Of a stretch of 64,000 nucleotides of DNA, positions 35,598 to 43,532 are shown piece after piece. Source of the DNA: JAKFDI01 sp044508835 (GTDB lineage Bacteria > Pseudomonadota > Gammaproteobacteria > Burkholderiales > Burkholderiaceae_C); the NCBI GenBank assembly GCA_044508835.1, contig JBIQHD010000004.1, positions 1 through 64,000 of the forward strand. The letters are read 5' to 3'. Made by a program: the position numbers and the translations under genes. The stretch's first letter is position 1. The number at the start of each line of letters is the position of its first letter. The notes under the pieces were generated by a model. That model was not told the DNA's origin. It ran no database searches and was given only the letters and a program-made list of their open reading frames with translations.

Positions 35598-37012
35598 AAC
35601 ATGCCGTCAAGCACATCCACTTCGTGGGGATCGGCGGCGCCGGCATGAGCGGCATCGCCGAGATCCTGCACAACCTCGGCTACACCGTGTCGGGCTCGGA
35701 CCAGGCCGACAGCCCGACCTCGCGCCGGCTGGCGGCGCTGGGCATCCGCGTCGCGGTGGGCCACGACGCCGCCCACATCGCCGGCGCCGAGGCGGTGGTC
35801 ACCTCCACCGCGGTGCGGGGCGACAACCCCGAGGTCATCGCTGCGCGCACGCAGCGCATTCCCGTCGTGCCGCGTGCCGTGATGCTGGCCGAGCTGATGC
35901 GGCTGAAGAAGGGCATCGCCATCGCCGGCACGCACGGCAAGACCACCACCACCAGCCTCGTCGCCAGCGTGCTGGCCGAGGCTGGGCTCGACCCCACCTT
36001 CGTGATCGGCGGGCGGCTCAACGCGGCGGGCGCCAACTCGCGGCTCGGCGCCGGCGACTACATCGTGGTCGAGGCCGACGAGTCGGACGCCTCGTTCCTG
36101 AACCTGAACCCGGTGATGTCGGTGGTGACGAACATCGACGCCGACCACATGGACACCTACGGCCACGACTTCGCCAGGTTGAAGCAGGCCTTCGTCGAGT
36201 TCATCCACCGCATGCCGTTCTACGGCGCGGCCGTGCTGTGCGCCGACGACCCCGGCGTGCGCTCCATCGTGCCGCTGATCTCGCGGCCCGTGGTGAGCTA
36301 CGGCCTCGGCGAGGACGCGCCGGTGCGCGCCGTCGGCGTGCAGGCGCACGGTGGGCAGATGCGCTTCACGGTGCAGCGGCGCAACGGCGTGCGCATGCCC
36401 GACCTGGACGTCACGCTCAACCTGCCGGGCGAGCACAACGTGCTCAACGCGCTGGCCGCGGTGGCGGTGGGCACCGAGCTCGAGGTGCCCGATGCCGCCA
36501 TCGTCAAGGCGCTGGCCGAGTTCCGCGGCGTGGGCCGGCGCTTCCAGCGCTACGGCGAGCAGCCGGTGTCCGCGGCGCAGGGCGGCGGGCACTTCACGCT
36601 GATCGACGACTACGGCCACCACCCGGTGGAGATGGCCGCCACCATCGCCGCGGCGCGCGGCGCGTTCCCCGGGCGGCGGCTGGTGCTCGCCTTCCAGCCG
36701 CACCGCTACACCCGCACGCGCGACTGCTTCGAGGATTTCGTCAAGGTCATCGGCAGTGCCGATGCGGTGCTGCTGGCCGAGGTGTATGCCGCCGGCGAGG
36801 CGCCCATCGTCGCCGCCGACGGCCGCTCGCTGGCGCGCGCGCTGCGCGTGGCGGGCAAGGTGGACCCGGTGTTCGTGGACGACATCGCGTGCATGCCGCA
36901 GACCATCGCCGAGCAGGCGCGGGACGGCGACGTGGTGATCTCCATGGGCGCCGGCACGATCGGCAGCGTGCCGATGCAGGTGGCCGAGTTGTTGAAGGAG
37001 GCCTCAGCATGA
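35594..37012 (+). CDS. murC: UDP-MurNAc:L-alanine ligase
   Basis: 472-residue first Mur ligase of the peptide stem. HFVGIGGAGMSGIAEIL at residues 9-25, ATP loop AGTHGKTTTTSL near 111-122, VEADESDASFL, DDYGHHPVEM and QPHRYTRT. Four-base overlaps with murG and ddl. Confidence 0.96.
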   Translation: MKHAVKHIHFVGIGGAGMSGIAEILHNLGYTVSGSDQADSPTSRRLAALGIRVAVGHDAAHIAGAEAVVTSTAVRGDNPEVIAARTQRIPVVPRAVMLAELMRLKKGIAIAGTHGKTTTTSLVASVLAEAGLDPTFVIGGRLNAAGANSRLGAGDYIVVEADESDASFLNLNPVMSVVTNIDADHMDTYGHDFARLKQAFVEFIHRMPFYGAAVLCADDPGVRSIVPLISRPVVSYGLGEDAPVRAVGVQAHGGQMRFTVQRRNGVRMPDLDVTLNLPGEHNVLNALAAVAVGTELEVPDAAIVKALAEFRGVGRRFQRYGEQPVSAAQGGGHFTLIDDYGHHPVEMAATIAAARGAFPGRRLVLAFQPHRYTRTRDCFEDFVKVIGSADAVLLAEVYAAGEAPIVAADGRSLARALRVAGKVDPVFVDDIACMPQTIAEQARDGDVVISMGAGTIGSVPMQVAELLKEASA

Positions 37013-37971
37013 ACGTCGACGTGAAGGCGCTCGGGAAGGTGGCCGTGCTCATGGGCGGCAGCTCCGCCGAGCGCGAGATCTCGCTGATGTCGGGCGGCGG
37101 CGTGCTGGCCGCGCTGCAGGCGCTGGGCGTGGACGCGCATGCCTTCGATCCGGCCGAGCGCGAGCTGTGCCATCTCAAGCACGAGGGCTTCGCGCGGGCC
37201 TTCATCGCGCTGCACGGCCGCCACGGCGAGGACGGCACGGTGCAGGGCGCGCTGGAGCTGCTGGGCATCCCGTACACCGGCTCGGGGGTGATGGCCTCGG
37301 CCATCGCCATGGACAAGGTGATGACCAAGCGCGTGTGGATCGCCGAGGGCCTGCCCACGCCGCCCCACGTGTGGCTCGCGCCCGACCGCCGGCAGCGCGA
37401 GACCGTGATGGCCGTGCCTGACACGCTGGGCCTGCCGCTCATCGTGAAGCCGCCGCGCGAGGGCTCGTCCATCGGCATCACCAAGGTCGAGGGCTATTCG
37501 CAGATGCAGGACGCGGTGGCGCTGGCGGCGACCTACGACCCCGACGTGCTGTGCGAAGCCTTCATCGCCGGCGAGGAAGTCACCTGCCCGGTGGTGGGCG
37601 AGGGCGAGAACGCGCGCGCGCTGCCGGTGATCCGCATCGTCGCGCCCGGCGGCGCCTACGACTACCAGAACAAGTACTTCACCGACGTGGTGCAGTACCA
37701 CTGCCCGAGCGGCCTGCCCGAGGCCGAGGAGCGCGAGGTGCAGCGCCTGGCCGTGGCGGCCTACCGCGCGCTCGGCTGCCGCGGCTGGGGCCGTGCCGAC
37801 CTGATGATCCGCGCGAGCGACCGCAAGCCCTTCCTGATCGAGCTCAACACCTCGCCGGGCATGACCTCGCACTCGCTGGTGCCGATGTCGGCCCGGTCCG
37901 AAGGCACGAGCTACGAGGCGCTGTGCCTGCGCATCCTCGCTTCCGCCGCGCTCGACGCGCCGGCGCCGTGA
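37009..37971 (+). CDS. ddl: D-alanine:D-alanine ligase
   Basis: 320-residue ATP-grasp ligase of the DdlB type, the usual dcw-cluster form. GGSSAEREISLMSG near the N-terminus, the omega-loop region PPREGSSIGITKV, CEAFIAGEEVTCPV, and Mg/product site LIELNTSPGMTSHSL. Four bases separate it from ftsQ. Confidence 0.96.
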   Translation: MNVDVKALGKVAVLMGGSSAEREISLMSGGGVLAALQALGVDAHAFDPAERELCHLKHEGFARAFIALHGRHGEDGTVQGALELLGIPYTGSGVMASAIAMDKVMTKRVWIAEGLPTPPHVWLAPDRRQRETVMAVPDTLGLPLIVKPPREGSSIGITKVEGYSQMQDAVALAATYDPDVLCEAFIAGEEVTCPVVGEGENARALPVIRIVAPGGAYDYQNKYFTDVVQYHCPSGLPEAEEREVQRLAVAAYRALGCRGWGRADLMIRASDRKPFLIELNTSPGMTSHSLVPMSARSEGTSYEALCLRILASAALDAPAP

Positions 37972-37975
37972 CGGC

Positions 37976-38788
37976 ATGAGCGCGCTCGCCTTCGCCTCCC
38001 GCGCCCCCGGCGTCGAGCTGCCGGCCGACGTGCGGCTCATGCACGCCGCCGCCAACGTGCTGCTCGCGCTCGCGGCGGCGGTCCTGCTGGCGCTGGCGCT
38101 CGGCTGGATCGTGCGCCAGCCGGGCTTCGCGCTGCACCGCATCACCATCGAGGGCGACGTGGCGCGCAACAGCCTCACCACGATCCGCGCCAACGCGGCG
38201 CCCAAGCTGTCGGGCAACTTCTTCACCACCGACCTGGCCGCCGGCCGCCGCGCCTTCGAGTCGGTGCCGTGGGTGCGCAAGGCGGTGGTGCGGCGGGTGT
38301 GGCCGGACCGGCTCGCGGTGCGGCTGGAGGAGCACCGCCCCGCCGCGGTGTGGGCGGGCAACAAGGCCGAGGACAAGCTGGTCAACACCTTCGGCGAGGT
38401 GTTCCAGGCCAACCTCGGCGACGTCGAGGACGACAGCCTGCCGGTGCTCGACGGGCCCGAGGGCAGCTCGGCGCAGATGCTGGCCATGCTCGGCCGCCTC
38501 GGGCCGGTGTTCGCCACGCAGTCGATGCGCATCGAGCGGCTCTCGCTGTCCGACCGCGGCTCGTGGCGCGCCGCGCTCGACAGCGGCGCCGAGGTGGAGC
38601 TCGGGCGCGGCAGCGACGACGAGGTGGTGGCGCGCACCGAGCGCTTCGCCGCCACGCTGACGCAGGTGACGGGGCGCTTCCAGCGGCCGCTCGAGTATGC
38701 GGACCTGCGGCATCAGGACGGGTATGCCGTGAGGCTCGAGGGCATCACCACGGTGAATCCCGGGGAACAGAAGAAACAGGGGCGGTAA
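37976..38788 (+). CDS. ftsQ: cell division protein FtsQ
   Basis: 270-residue bitopic protein. One membrane helix (about residues 23-45) is followed by the POTRA domain (GFALHRITIEGDVARNS) and the FtsQ beta domain with SVPWVRKAVVRRVWPDRLAVRLEEH. The C-terminus runs to the stop, which overlaps the ftsA ATG (TAATG). Recruits FtsL/FtsB to the septum. Confidence 0.94.
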   Translation: MSALAFASRAPGVELPADVRLMHAAANVLLALAAAVLLALALGWIVRQPGFALHRITIEGDVARNSLTTIRANAAPKLSGNFFTTDLAAGRRAFESVPWVRKAVVRRVWPDRLAVRLEEHRPAAVWAGNKAEDKLVNTFGEVFQANLGDVEDDSLPVLDGPEGSSAQMLAMLGRLGPVFATQSMRIERLSLSDRGSWRAALDSGAEVELGRGSDDEVVARTERFAATLTQVTGRFQRPLEYADLRHQDGYAVRLEGITTVNPGEQKKQGR

Positions 38789-40017
38789 TGGCCAAGGAAT
38801 ACAAGGATCTGGTGGTCGGCCTCGACATCGGCACCGCGAAGGTGATGGCGGTGGTGGCCGAGGTGCTGCCGGGCGGCGAGCTGCGGGTGGCGGGCCTGGG
38901 CGTGTCGCCCGCGCACGGCCTCAAGCGCGGCGTGGTGGTCAACATCGACGCCACGGTGCAGTCCATCCAGGCGGCGCTGAAGGAGGCCGAGATGATGGCC
39001 GACTGCAAGATCACCCGCGTGCACACCGGCATCACCGGCAGCCACATCCGCGGGCAGAACAGCACCGGCATGGTGATCGTGCGCGACAAGGAAGTGACGC
39101 CGGTCGACGTGGCGCGCGTGGTGGAGACGGCCAAGGCCATCAACATCCCGAACGACCAGCGCCTGCTGCTGGTGGAGCCGCAGGAGTTCGTGATCGACGG
39201 CCACGAGGTGAAGGAGCCGATCGGCATGAGCGGCGGCCGCCTCGAGGTGAAGGTGCACATCGTCACCGGCGCGCAGAGCGCGGCCGAGAACATCGTCAAG
39301 TGCGTGCGCCGCTGCGGGCTGGAGGTGGAGCAGCTCGTGCTCAACCCCAGCGCCTCCAGCCACGCCGTGCTGACCGAGGACGAGCGCGACCTGGGCGTGG
39401 CCATGGTCGACATCGGCGCCGGCACGACCGACGTGGCCATCTTCACCGACGGCGCGATTCGCCACACGGCCGTGATCCCGATCGCCGGCGACCTGATCAC
39501 GAGCGACATCGCCATGGCGCTGCGCACGCCGACCAAGGACGCCGAGGAGATCAAGGTCGAGTACGGCGTCGCCAAGCAGCTGCTGGCCGACCCGGGCGAG
39601 CAGCTCGAGGTGCCGGGCCTCGGCGACCGCGCGCCGCGCATGCTCAGCCGCCAGGCGCTGGCCGGCGTGATCGAGCCGCGCATCGAGGAGATCTTCTCGC
39701 TCGTGCACCAGGTCATCCGCGAGAGCGGCTACGAGGAGCTGCTGTCGTCGGGCATCGTGCTCACCGGCGGCGCGGCCGTGATGCCCGGCATGGTGGAGCT
39801 CGGCGAGGACATCTTCCTCAAGCCCGTGCGCAAGGGCCTGCCGACCTACCACGGCGCGCTGCACGACATGGTGGCGAACCCCCGCTCCGCCACGGTGATG
39901 GGCCTGCTGGAGGAGGCGCGCCTCGGGCGCAGCCGCGGCATGCGCGCGGCGCAGCAGGCCGGCTCGGTGAAGACGCTCTTCGGCCGGGCCAGGGACTGGT
40001 TCCTGGGCAATTTCTAG
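38788..40017 (+). CDS. ftsA: cell division protein FtsA
   Basis: 409-residue actin-like ATPase tethering FtsZ to the membrane. Phosphate-1 loop VGLDIGTAKVMAVV, the SHDS/1C-domain region LKRGVVVNIDATVQSI, phosphate-2 loop MVDIGAGTTDVAIF, and GIVLTGGAAVMPG. The last about 12 residues (LFGRARDWFLGNF) form the expected membrane-targeting amphipathic helix. Confidence 0.96.
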   Translation: MAKEYKDLVVGLDIGTAKVMAVVAEVLPGGELRVAGLGVSPAHGLKRGVVVNIDATVQSIQAALKEAEMMADCKITRVHTGITGSHIRGQNSTGMVIVRDKEVTPVDVARVVETAKAINIPNDQRLLLVEPQEFVIDGHEVKEPIGMSGGRLEVKVHIVTGAQSAAENIVKCVRRCGLEVEQLVLNPSASSHAVLTEDERDLGVAMVDIGAGTTDVAIFTDGAIRHTAVIPIAGDLITSDIAMALRTPTKDAEEIKVEYGVAKQLLADPGEQLEVPGLGDRAPRMLSRQALAGVIEPRIEEIFSLVHQVIRESGYEELLSSGIVLTGGAAVMPGMVELGEDIFLKPVRKGLPTYHGALHDMVANPRSATVMGLLEEARLGRSRGMRAAQQAGSVKTLFGRARDWFLGNF

Positions 40018-40108
40018 AAGCGAGGGGACGACGATGAAGAGATCGCATCAGCGCATCGGCGCCCACCTCGGCGTTGGGCGGGCGCCGCCGCGAAGGCGAC
40101 CCAGACGA

Positions 40109-40141
40109 CCGCGGACCCCGGCTTCGGCCGGGCCACCGCGG
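40109..40141. repeat. hairpin in the ftsA-ftsZ gap
   Basis: Inverted repeat CCGCGG...CCCCGGCTTCGGCCGGG...CCGCGG. The 210-base gap 40018-40227 is the only sizeable break in the cluster. It also holds other short GC-rich repeats and presumably an ftsZ promoter, though no clear -35/-10 pair was found. Confidence 0.6.
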
Positions 40142-40227
40142 CGAAGACACACGGGGCGGCAGCGACCCGGCACGGCGATACGGATTCAGACACTCATGGC
40201 AACTGCATCGAAGGATTGGAGCAACAC

Positions 40228-41421
40228 ATGGCTATCGAAATGATCGAAGAGTTCGACCTCGGCACCCAGATCAAGGTCATTGGCGTGGGCGGGGGCGGCG
40301 GCAACGCCGTCGACCACATGATCGCCAACGGCGTGCAGGGCGTTCAGTTCGTCGTCGCCAACACCGACGCCCAGGCGCTGAACCGCTCCAGCGCGCACCA
40401 GCTCATCCAGCTCGGCAGCTCCGGCCTCGGCGCCGGCGCCAAGCCGGAAGCCGGCCGCGCCGCGGCCGAGGAGGCGGTGGACCGCATCCGCGAGTCCATC
40501 GCGGGCTCGAACATGCTGTTCATCACCGCCGGCATGGGCGGCGGCACCGGCACGGGCGCCGCGCCGGTGATCGCGCGCGTGGCCAAGGAGATGGGCATCC
40601 TCACCGTGGGCGTGGTCACCAAGCCCTTCGAGTTCGAGGGCAACCGCCGCATGAAGGCGGCCGACGCGGGCCTGGCCGAGCTGGAAGCCAACGTCGATTC
40701 GCTCATCGTCATCCTCAACGACAAGCTGCTCGACGTGCTGGGCGACGACATCACCCAGGACCAGGCCTTCGCCCACGCCAACGACGTGCTGCGCAACGCG
40801 GTGGGCGGCATCAGCGACATCATCCACATCCCCGGCCTGGTCAACGTCGACTTCGAGGACGTGAAGACGGTGATGGGCGAGCCCGGCAAGGCGATGATGG
40901 GCACCGCCCAGGCGAGCGGCCCCGACCGCGCGATGAAGGCCGCCGACGCGGCCGTGGCCTGCCCGCTGCTGGAAGGCATCGACCTGTCGGGCGCGCGCGG
41001 CGTGCTGGTGCTGATCGCGGCCAACCGCAGCACCTTCAAGCTGGCCGAGAGCCGCAGCGCGATGAACACCATCCGCCGCTACGCCGCCGACGACGCGCAC
41101 GTGATCTTCGGCACCGCCTACGACGAGAGCCTGGGCGACCAGCTGCGCGTGACGGTCATCGCCACCGGCCTGTGTCCGCAGAAGCGCCAGCAGGCGCCCA
41201 TCCAGGTCGTGCACAGCGCCCCGGTGCAGCGCACCGGCACCGACAACCTGCCGGTGCTGAACCAGCCGGTGCACGCCGCGCCGTCGCACGACTACAGCGC
41301 GCTCAGCACCCCGAGCGTGTGGCGCAACGGCCGCACGGCCGCGGCCAAGGTCGACGCGCTGGCGAGCAACGGAATGGACGAGATCGAGATCCCCGCCTTC
41401 CTGCGCAAGCAGGCGGATTGA
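40228..41421 (+). CDS. ftsZ: cell division protein FtsZ
   Basis: 397-residue tubulin-like GTPase forming the Z ring. GTP loop VIGVGGGGGNAVDHM near the N-terminus, tubulin signature GMGGGTGTGAAPVIA near residue 103, T7-loop region VNVDFEDVKTVM. The conserved C-terminal peptide is DEIEIPAFLRKQ, which binds FtsA and ZipA. The ATG at 40228 is preceded by GGAG six bases away; a TTG 12 bases upstream overlaps that site and is unlikely to be the start. Confidence 0.97.
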   Translation: MAIEMIEEFDLGTQIKVIGVGGGGGNAVDHMIANGVQGVQFVVANTDAQALNRSSAHQLIQLGSSGLGAGAKPEAGRAAAEEAVDRIRESIAGSNMLFITAGMGGGTGTGAAPVIARVAKEMGILTVGVVTKPFEFEGNRRMKAADAGLAELEANVDSLIVILNDKLLDVLGDDITQDQAFAHANDVLRNAVGGISDIIHIPGLVNVDFEDVKTVMGEPGKAMMGTAQASGPDRAMKAADAAVACPLLEGIDLSGARGVLVLIAANRSTFKLAESRSAMNTIRRYAADDAHVIFGTAYDESLGDQLRVTVIATGLCPQKRQQAPIQVVHSAPVQRTGTDNLPVLNQPVHAAPSHDYSALSTPSVWRNGRTAAAKVDALASNGMDEIEIPAFLRKQAD

Positions 41422-41425
41422 TTGG

Positions 41426-41505
41426 CCCACCCCCGGAGCGGCTGACGCCGCTCCCCCTCGAGGGGGCAACACCAGCGGACCGGCAAAGCCGGATCCGCGG
41501 TGTTC
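41426..41505. terminator. hairpin array after ftsZ (repeat family C), likely end of the cluster
   Basis: Three consecutive palindromes: GGAGCGGC/GCCGCTCC (41435-41454), CCCCCTCGAGGGGG (41453-41466), and AACACC...CGGACCGGC AAA GCCGGATCCG...GGTGTT (41468-41504). Elements of this make-up are abundant at Burkholderiales gene ends. No long T-run. Probably separates dcw transcripts from lpxC. Confidence 0.6.
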
Positions 41506-41563
41506 GCTTGGGAACACATCGCAGCCATAGACAAGGTCCAAGGCGATGCTCCGCCGTGCTTCC

Positions 41564-41569
41564 TACAAT
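41564..41569 (+). promoter_or_regulatory. -10 box of lpxC, start-codon-proximal
   Basis: TACAAT ends six bases before the lpxC ATG at 41576. The predicted start point falls on the start codon, so the mRNA would be leaderless. Correctly spaced -35 not recognisable. Confidence 0.5.
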
Positions 41570-41575
41570 TCCGGG

Positions 41576-42511
41576 ATGCTGCAGCAACGCACCCTGAAGT
41601 CCCTGACGCGCGCCGTCGGCGTGGGGCTGCACGGCGGGCAGCGGGTGGAGCTCACCCTGCGGCCGGCGCCGCCGGACACCGGCATCGTGTTCCGGCGCGT
41701 GGACCTGCCCGTGCCGGTGGACATCAAAGTCGAGCCCTTCGCCATCACCGACACGCGGCTGAACACCACGCTGTCGGCCGGCGGCGACCCGGGCGCGCCC
41801 AAGGTGCGCACCATCGAGCACCTGCTGTCGGCATGCGCCGGCCTCGGGCTCGACAACCTCGTCGTCGACATCACCGCCGAGGAGGTGCCCATCCTCGACG
41901 GCTCGGCGGCGAGCTTCGTCTTCCTGCTGCAGAGCGCCGGCATCGAGCTGCAGGACGCGCCCAAGCGCTTCCTGCGCATCAGGAAGCCGGTGGAGGTGCG
42001 CGAGGGCGAAGGCAGCCGCCTGATGTGGGCGCGCCTGGAGCCGCACGAGGGCTACACGCTCGCCTTCGAGATCGCCTTCGACAACCCGGCCGTCACCAGC
42101 ACCGGCCAGCGCTACGTCTTCGACATGGCCGGCGGCGGCTACAAGCGCGAGATCGCGCGCGCGCGCACCTTCGGCTTCACCAAGGACGTGGAGATGATGC
42201 GCTCGCGGGGCCTGGCGCTCGGCGGCAGCATGGACAACGCGGTGATGGTCGACGACTACAAGGTGCTCAACGACGGCGGCCTGCGCTACGACGACGAGTT
42301 CGTCAAGCACAAGATCCTCGACGCCATCGGCGACATGCAGGTGGCCGGCTACCCGCTGCTGGCCGCCTACAGCGCCTTCAAGTCGGGCCATGCGCTCAAC
42401 AACAAGCTGCTGCGCGCGGTGTTCGCCGACCCCGAGGCCTACGAGATCGTGACCTTCGCCGATGCGGCCAAGGCGCCGGCCGGCATGGCCGCGCTGGCGC
42501 CCGCCTGGTAG
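41576..42511 (+). CDS. lpxC: UDP-3-O-acyl-N-acetylglucosamine deacetylase
   Basis: 311-residue zinc enzyme of lipid A synthesis, the committed step. Opens MLQQRTLKSLTRAVGVGLH as in the family. Zinc ligands: His82 (TIEHLLSA), His245 and Asp249 (VKHKILDAIGD); general acid His272 (KSGHALNN). An in-frame ATG 30 bases upstream (41546) is rejected because the family starts at MLQQRTLKS and the -10 box lies between the two. Its presence shows an outer membrane with LPS. Confidence 0.96.
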   Translation: MLQQRTLKSLTRAVGVGLHGGQRVELTLRPAPPDTGIVFRRVDLPVPVDIKVEPFAITDTRLNTTLSAGGDPGAPKVRTIEHLLSACAGLGLDNLVVDITAEEVPILDGSAASFVFLLQSAGIELQDAPKRFLRIRKPVEVREGEGSRLMWARLEPHEGYTLAFEIAFDNPAVTSTGQRYVFDMAGGGYKREIARARTFGFTKDVEMMRSRGLALGGSMDNAVMVDDYKVLNDGGLRYDDEFVKHKILDAIGDMQVAGYPLLAAYSAFKSGHALNNKLLRAVFADPEAYEIVTFADAAKAPAGMAALAPAW

Positions 42512-42515
42512 GCCG

Positions 42516-42701
42516 ATGGCGGCCTTCCGCGCCATCCTCCTGCTGCTGCTTCTCGGGGGGCTGGCGTGCTTCGTGATGTACGTCGCCACCGGCAAGCCGC
42601 GCTGGCGGGCGCTGGGCATCAGCCTGGTGAAGTGGACGGTGATCGCCGCGCTCGGCTTCTTCGCCGTGCTGGCCGCGCAGCGCCTGATCGAAGTCTTGTG
42701 A
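42516..42701 (+). CDS. small membrane protein, unknown function
   Basis: 61-residue protein with two hydrophobic helices (AILLLLLLGGLACFVMYVA and WTVIAALGFFAVLAA) joined by a basic loop TGKPRWRALG. It starts four bases after lpxC and is followed 10 bases later by a second small membrane gene. Family not recognised. Base use matches the neighbours, so it is likely a real gene. Confidence 0.7.
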   Translation: MAAFRAILLLLLLGGLACFVMYVATGKPRWRALGISLVKWTVIAALGFFAVLAAQRLIEVL

Positions 42702-42711
42702 GAACCGCACG

Positions 42712-42918
42712 ATGACCATCTTTCGCTGGGTGCTGGGCGTCTTCTCGCTGCTGCTCGCCGGCGGCGGCGTGCTGTCCTTCCTGGTCTACATCGCCCAGGG
42801 CGAGAACGACTGGCTCAAGCTCGCGCACAAGTTCCGCCGCTGGACCTCGGCCGCGCTGCTGTTCTGGTTCAACGTCGAGATCTGGGGCCGCGTCGTGCGC
42901 GGGCTGCTCGGCCTGTAG
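42712..42918 (+). CDS. second small membrane protein, unknown function
   Basis: 68-residue protein. A hydrophobic helix (residues about 5-28, VLGVFSLLLAGGGVLSFLVYIAQ) is followed by NDWLKLAHKFRRW and a second moderately hydrophobic segment. Likely translated with the preceding 61-residue gene. Its stop faces the esterase stop three bases away. Family not recognised. Confidence 0.7.
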   Translation: MTIFRWVLGVFSLLLAGGGVLSFLVYIAQGENDWLKLAHKFRRWTSAALLFWFNVEIWGRVVRGLLGL

Positions 42919-42921
42919 CGC

Positions 42922-43512
42922 TCAGGCCAGGCCGAGGAAGCCCAGCACCCCGGGCAGGTGCGCCACCTCGTAGTCGCCCAGCGCATGGTCGCCGCCGTCG
43001 AGCAGCGTGCCCGCCGCACCGGCGTAGCGCGCGCTCATCTCGCGCCAGTCGAGCACCTCGTCGCCCCGGGCGATCACCGCGTAGTAGCGCCGCGGCCGCG
43101 TGATGGCCGCGGGCGTCATCGCGCGCAGCTCGTCGACGAAGCGCGGCTCGAAGAAGAAGCGCTCGTCGCTGTGCCAGGCCGTCGTCTCGCCGATGTGGCG
43201 GGCGAGGTCGCGCGCCGGGTTCACCGCCGGGTTGAGCAGCACCGCGCGGCAGCCGCGCCGCTCGGCCAGCACGGTGGCGTAGAAGCCGCCGAGCGAGCTG
43301 CCGATCACGGCCATCGCCGGCGCCGGCCATGACGCCGTCTCGCGCTCGATCAGCGCGAGCGCCGCGGCGGGCGAGGGCGGCAGCTGCGGGCACCGCCACA
43401 CGACCTCGGGCCGATGGGCCTGCATCCACGCGCCGGTGATGCGCGCCTTCGCCGACTGCGGCGACGAGCGGAAGCCGTGCAGGTACAGCAGGTGCGTGGT
43501 CCGCGAGGCCAT
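42922..43512 (-). CDS. YqiA-type alpha/beta-hydrolase esterase
   Basis: 196-residue alpha/beta hydrolase. LLYLHGFRSSPQSAKA near the N-terminus is the oxyanion strand-loop. The nucleophile elbow is VIGSSLGGFYAT, and the C-terminal GGDHALGDYE supplies the catalytic His, with the Asp in ARGDEVLDW. Resembles the E. coli esterase YqiA. Start chosen at 43512 since codons upstream run into mpl. Follows mpl by 20 bases, probably co-transcribed. Confidence 0.88.
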   Translation of the reverse strand: MASRTTHLLYLHGFRSSPQSAKARITGAWMQAHRPEVVWRCPQLPPSPAAALALIERETASWPAPAMAVIGSSLGGFYATVLAERRGCRAVLLNPAVNPARDLARHIGETTAWHSDERFFFEPRFVDELRAMTPAAITRPRRYYAVIARGDEVLDWREMSARYAGAAGTLLDGGDHALGDYEVAHLPGVLGFLGLA

Positions 43513-43532
43513 CGCCGCCCGCCCGGCGCGCG

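Noticed and set aside
40034..40243. Possible 69-residue gene between ftsA and ftsZ
   Set aside because: Arg/Pro-rich translation, overlaps the ftsZ start and is formed by hairpin repeats. An ATG with GAGGGGACGACG upstream exists, but nothing else supports coding.
41546..41575. Upstream ATG of lpxC (10 extra residues)
   Set aside because: The added residues are not family-like and the -10 box TACAAT lies between this ATG and the conserved start.
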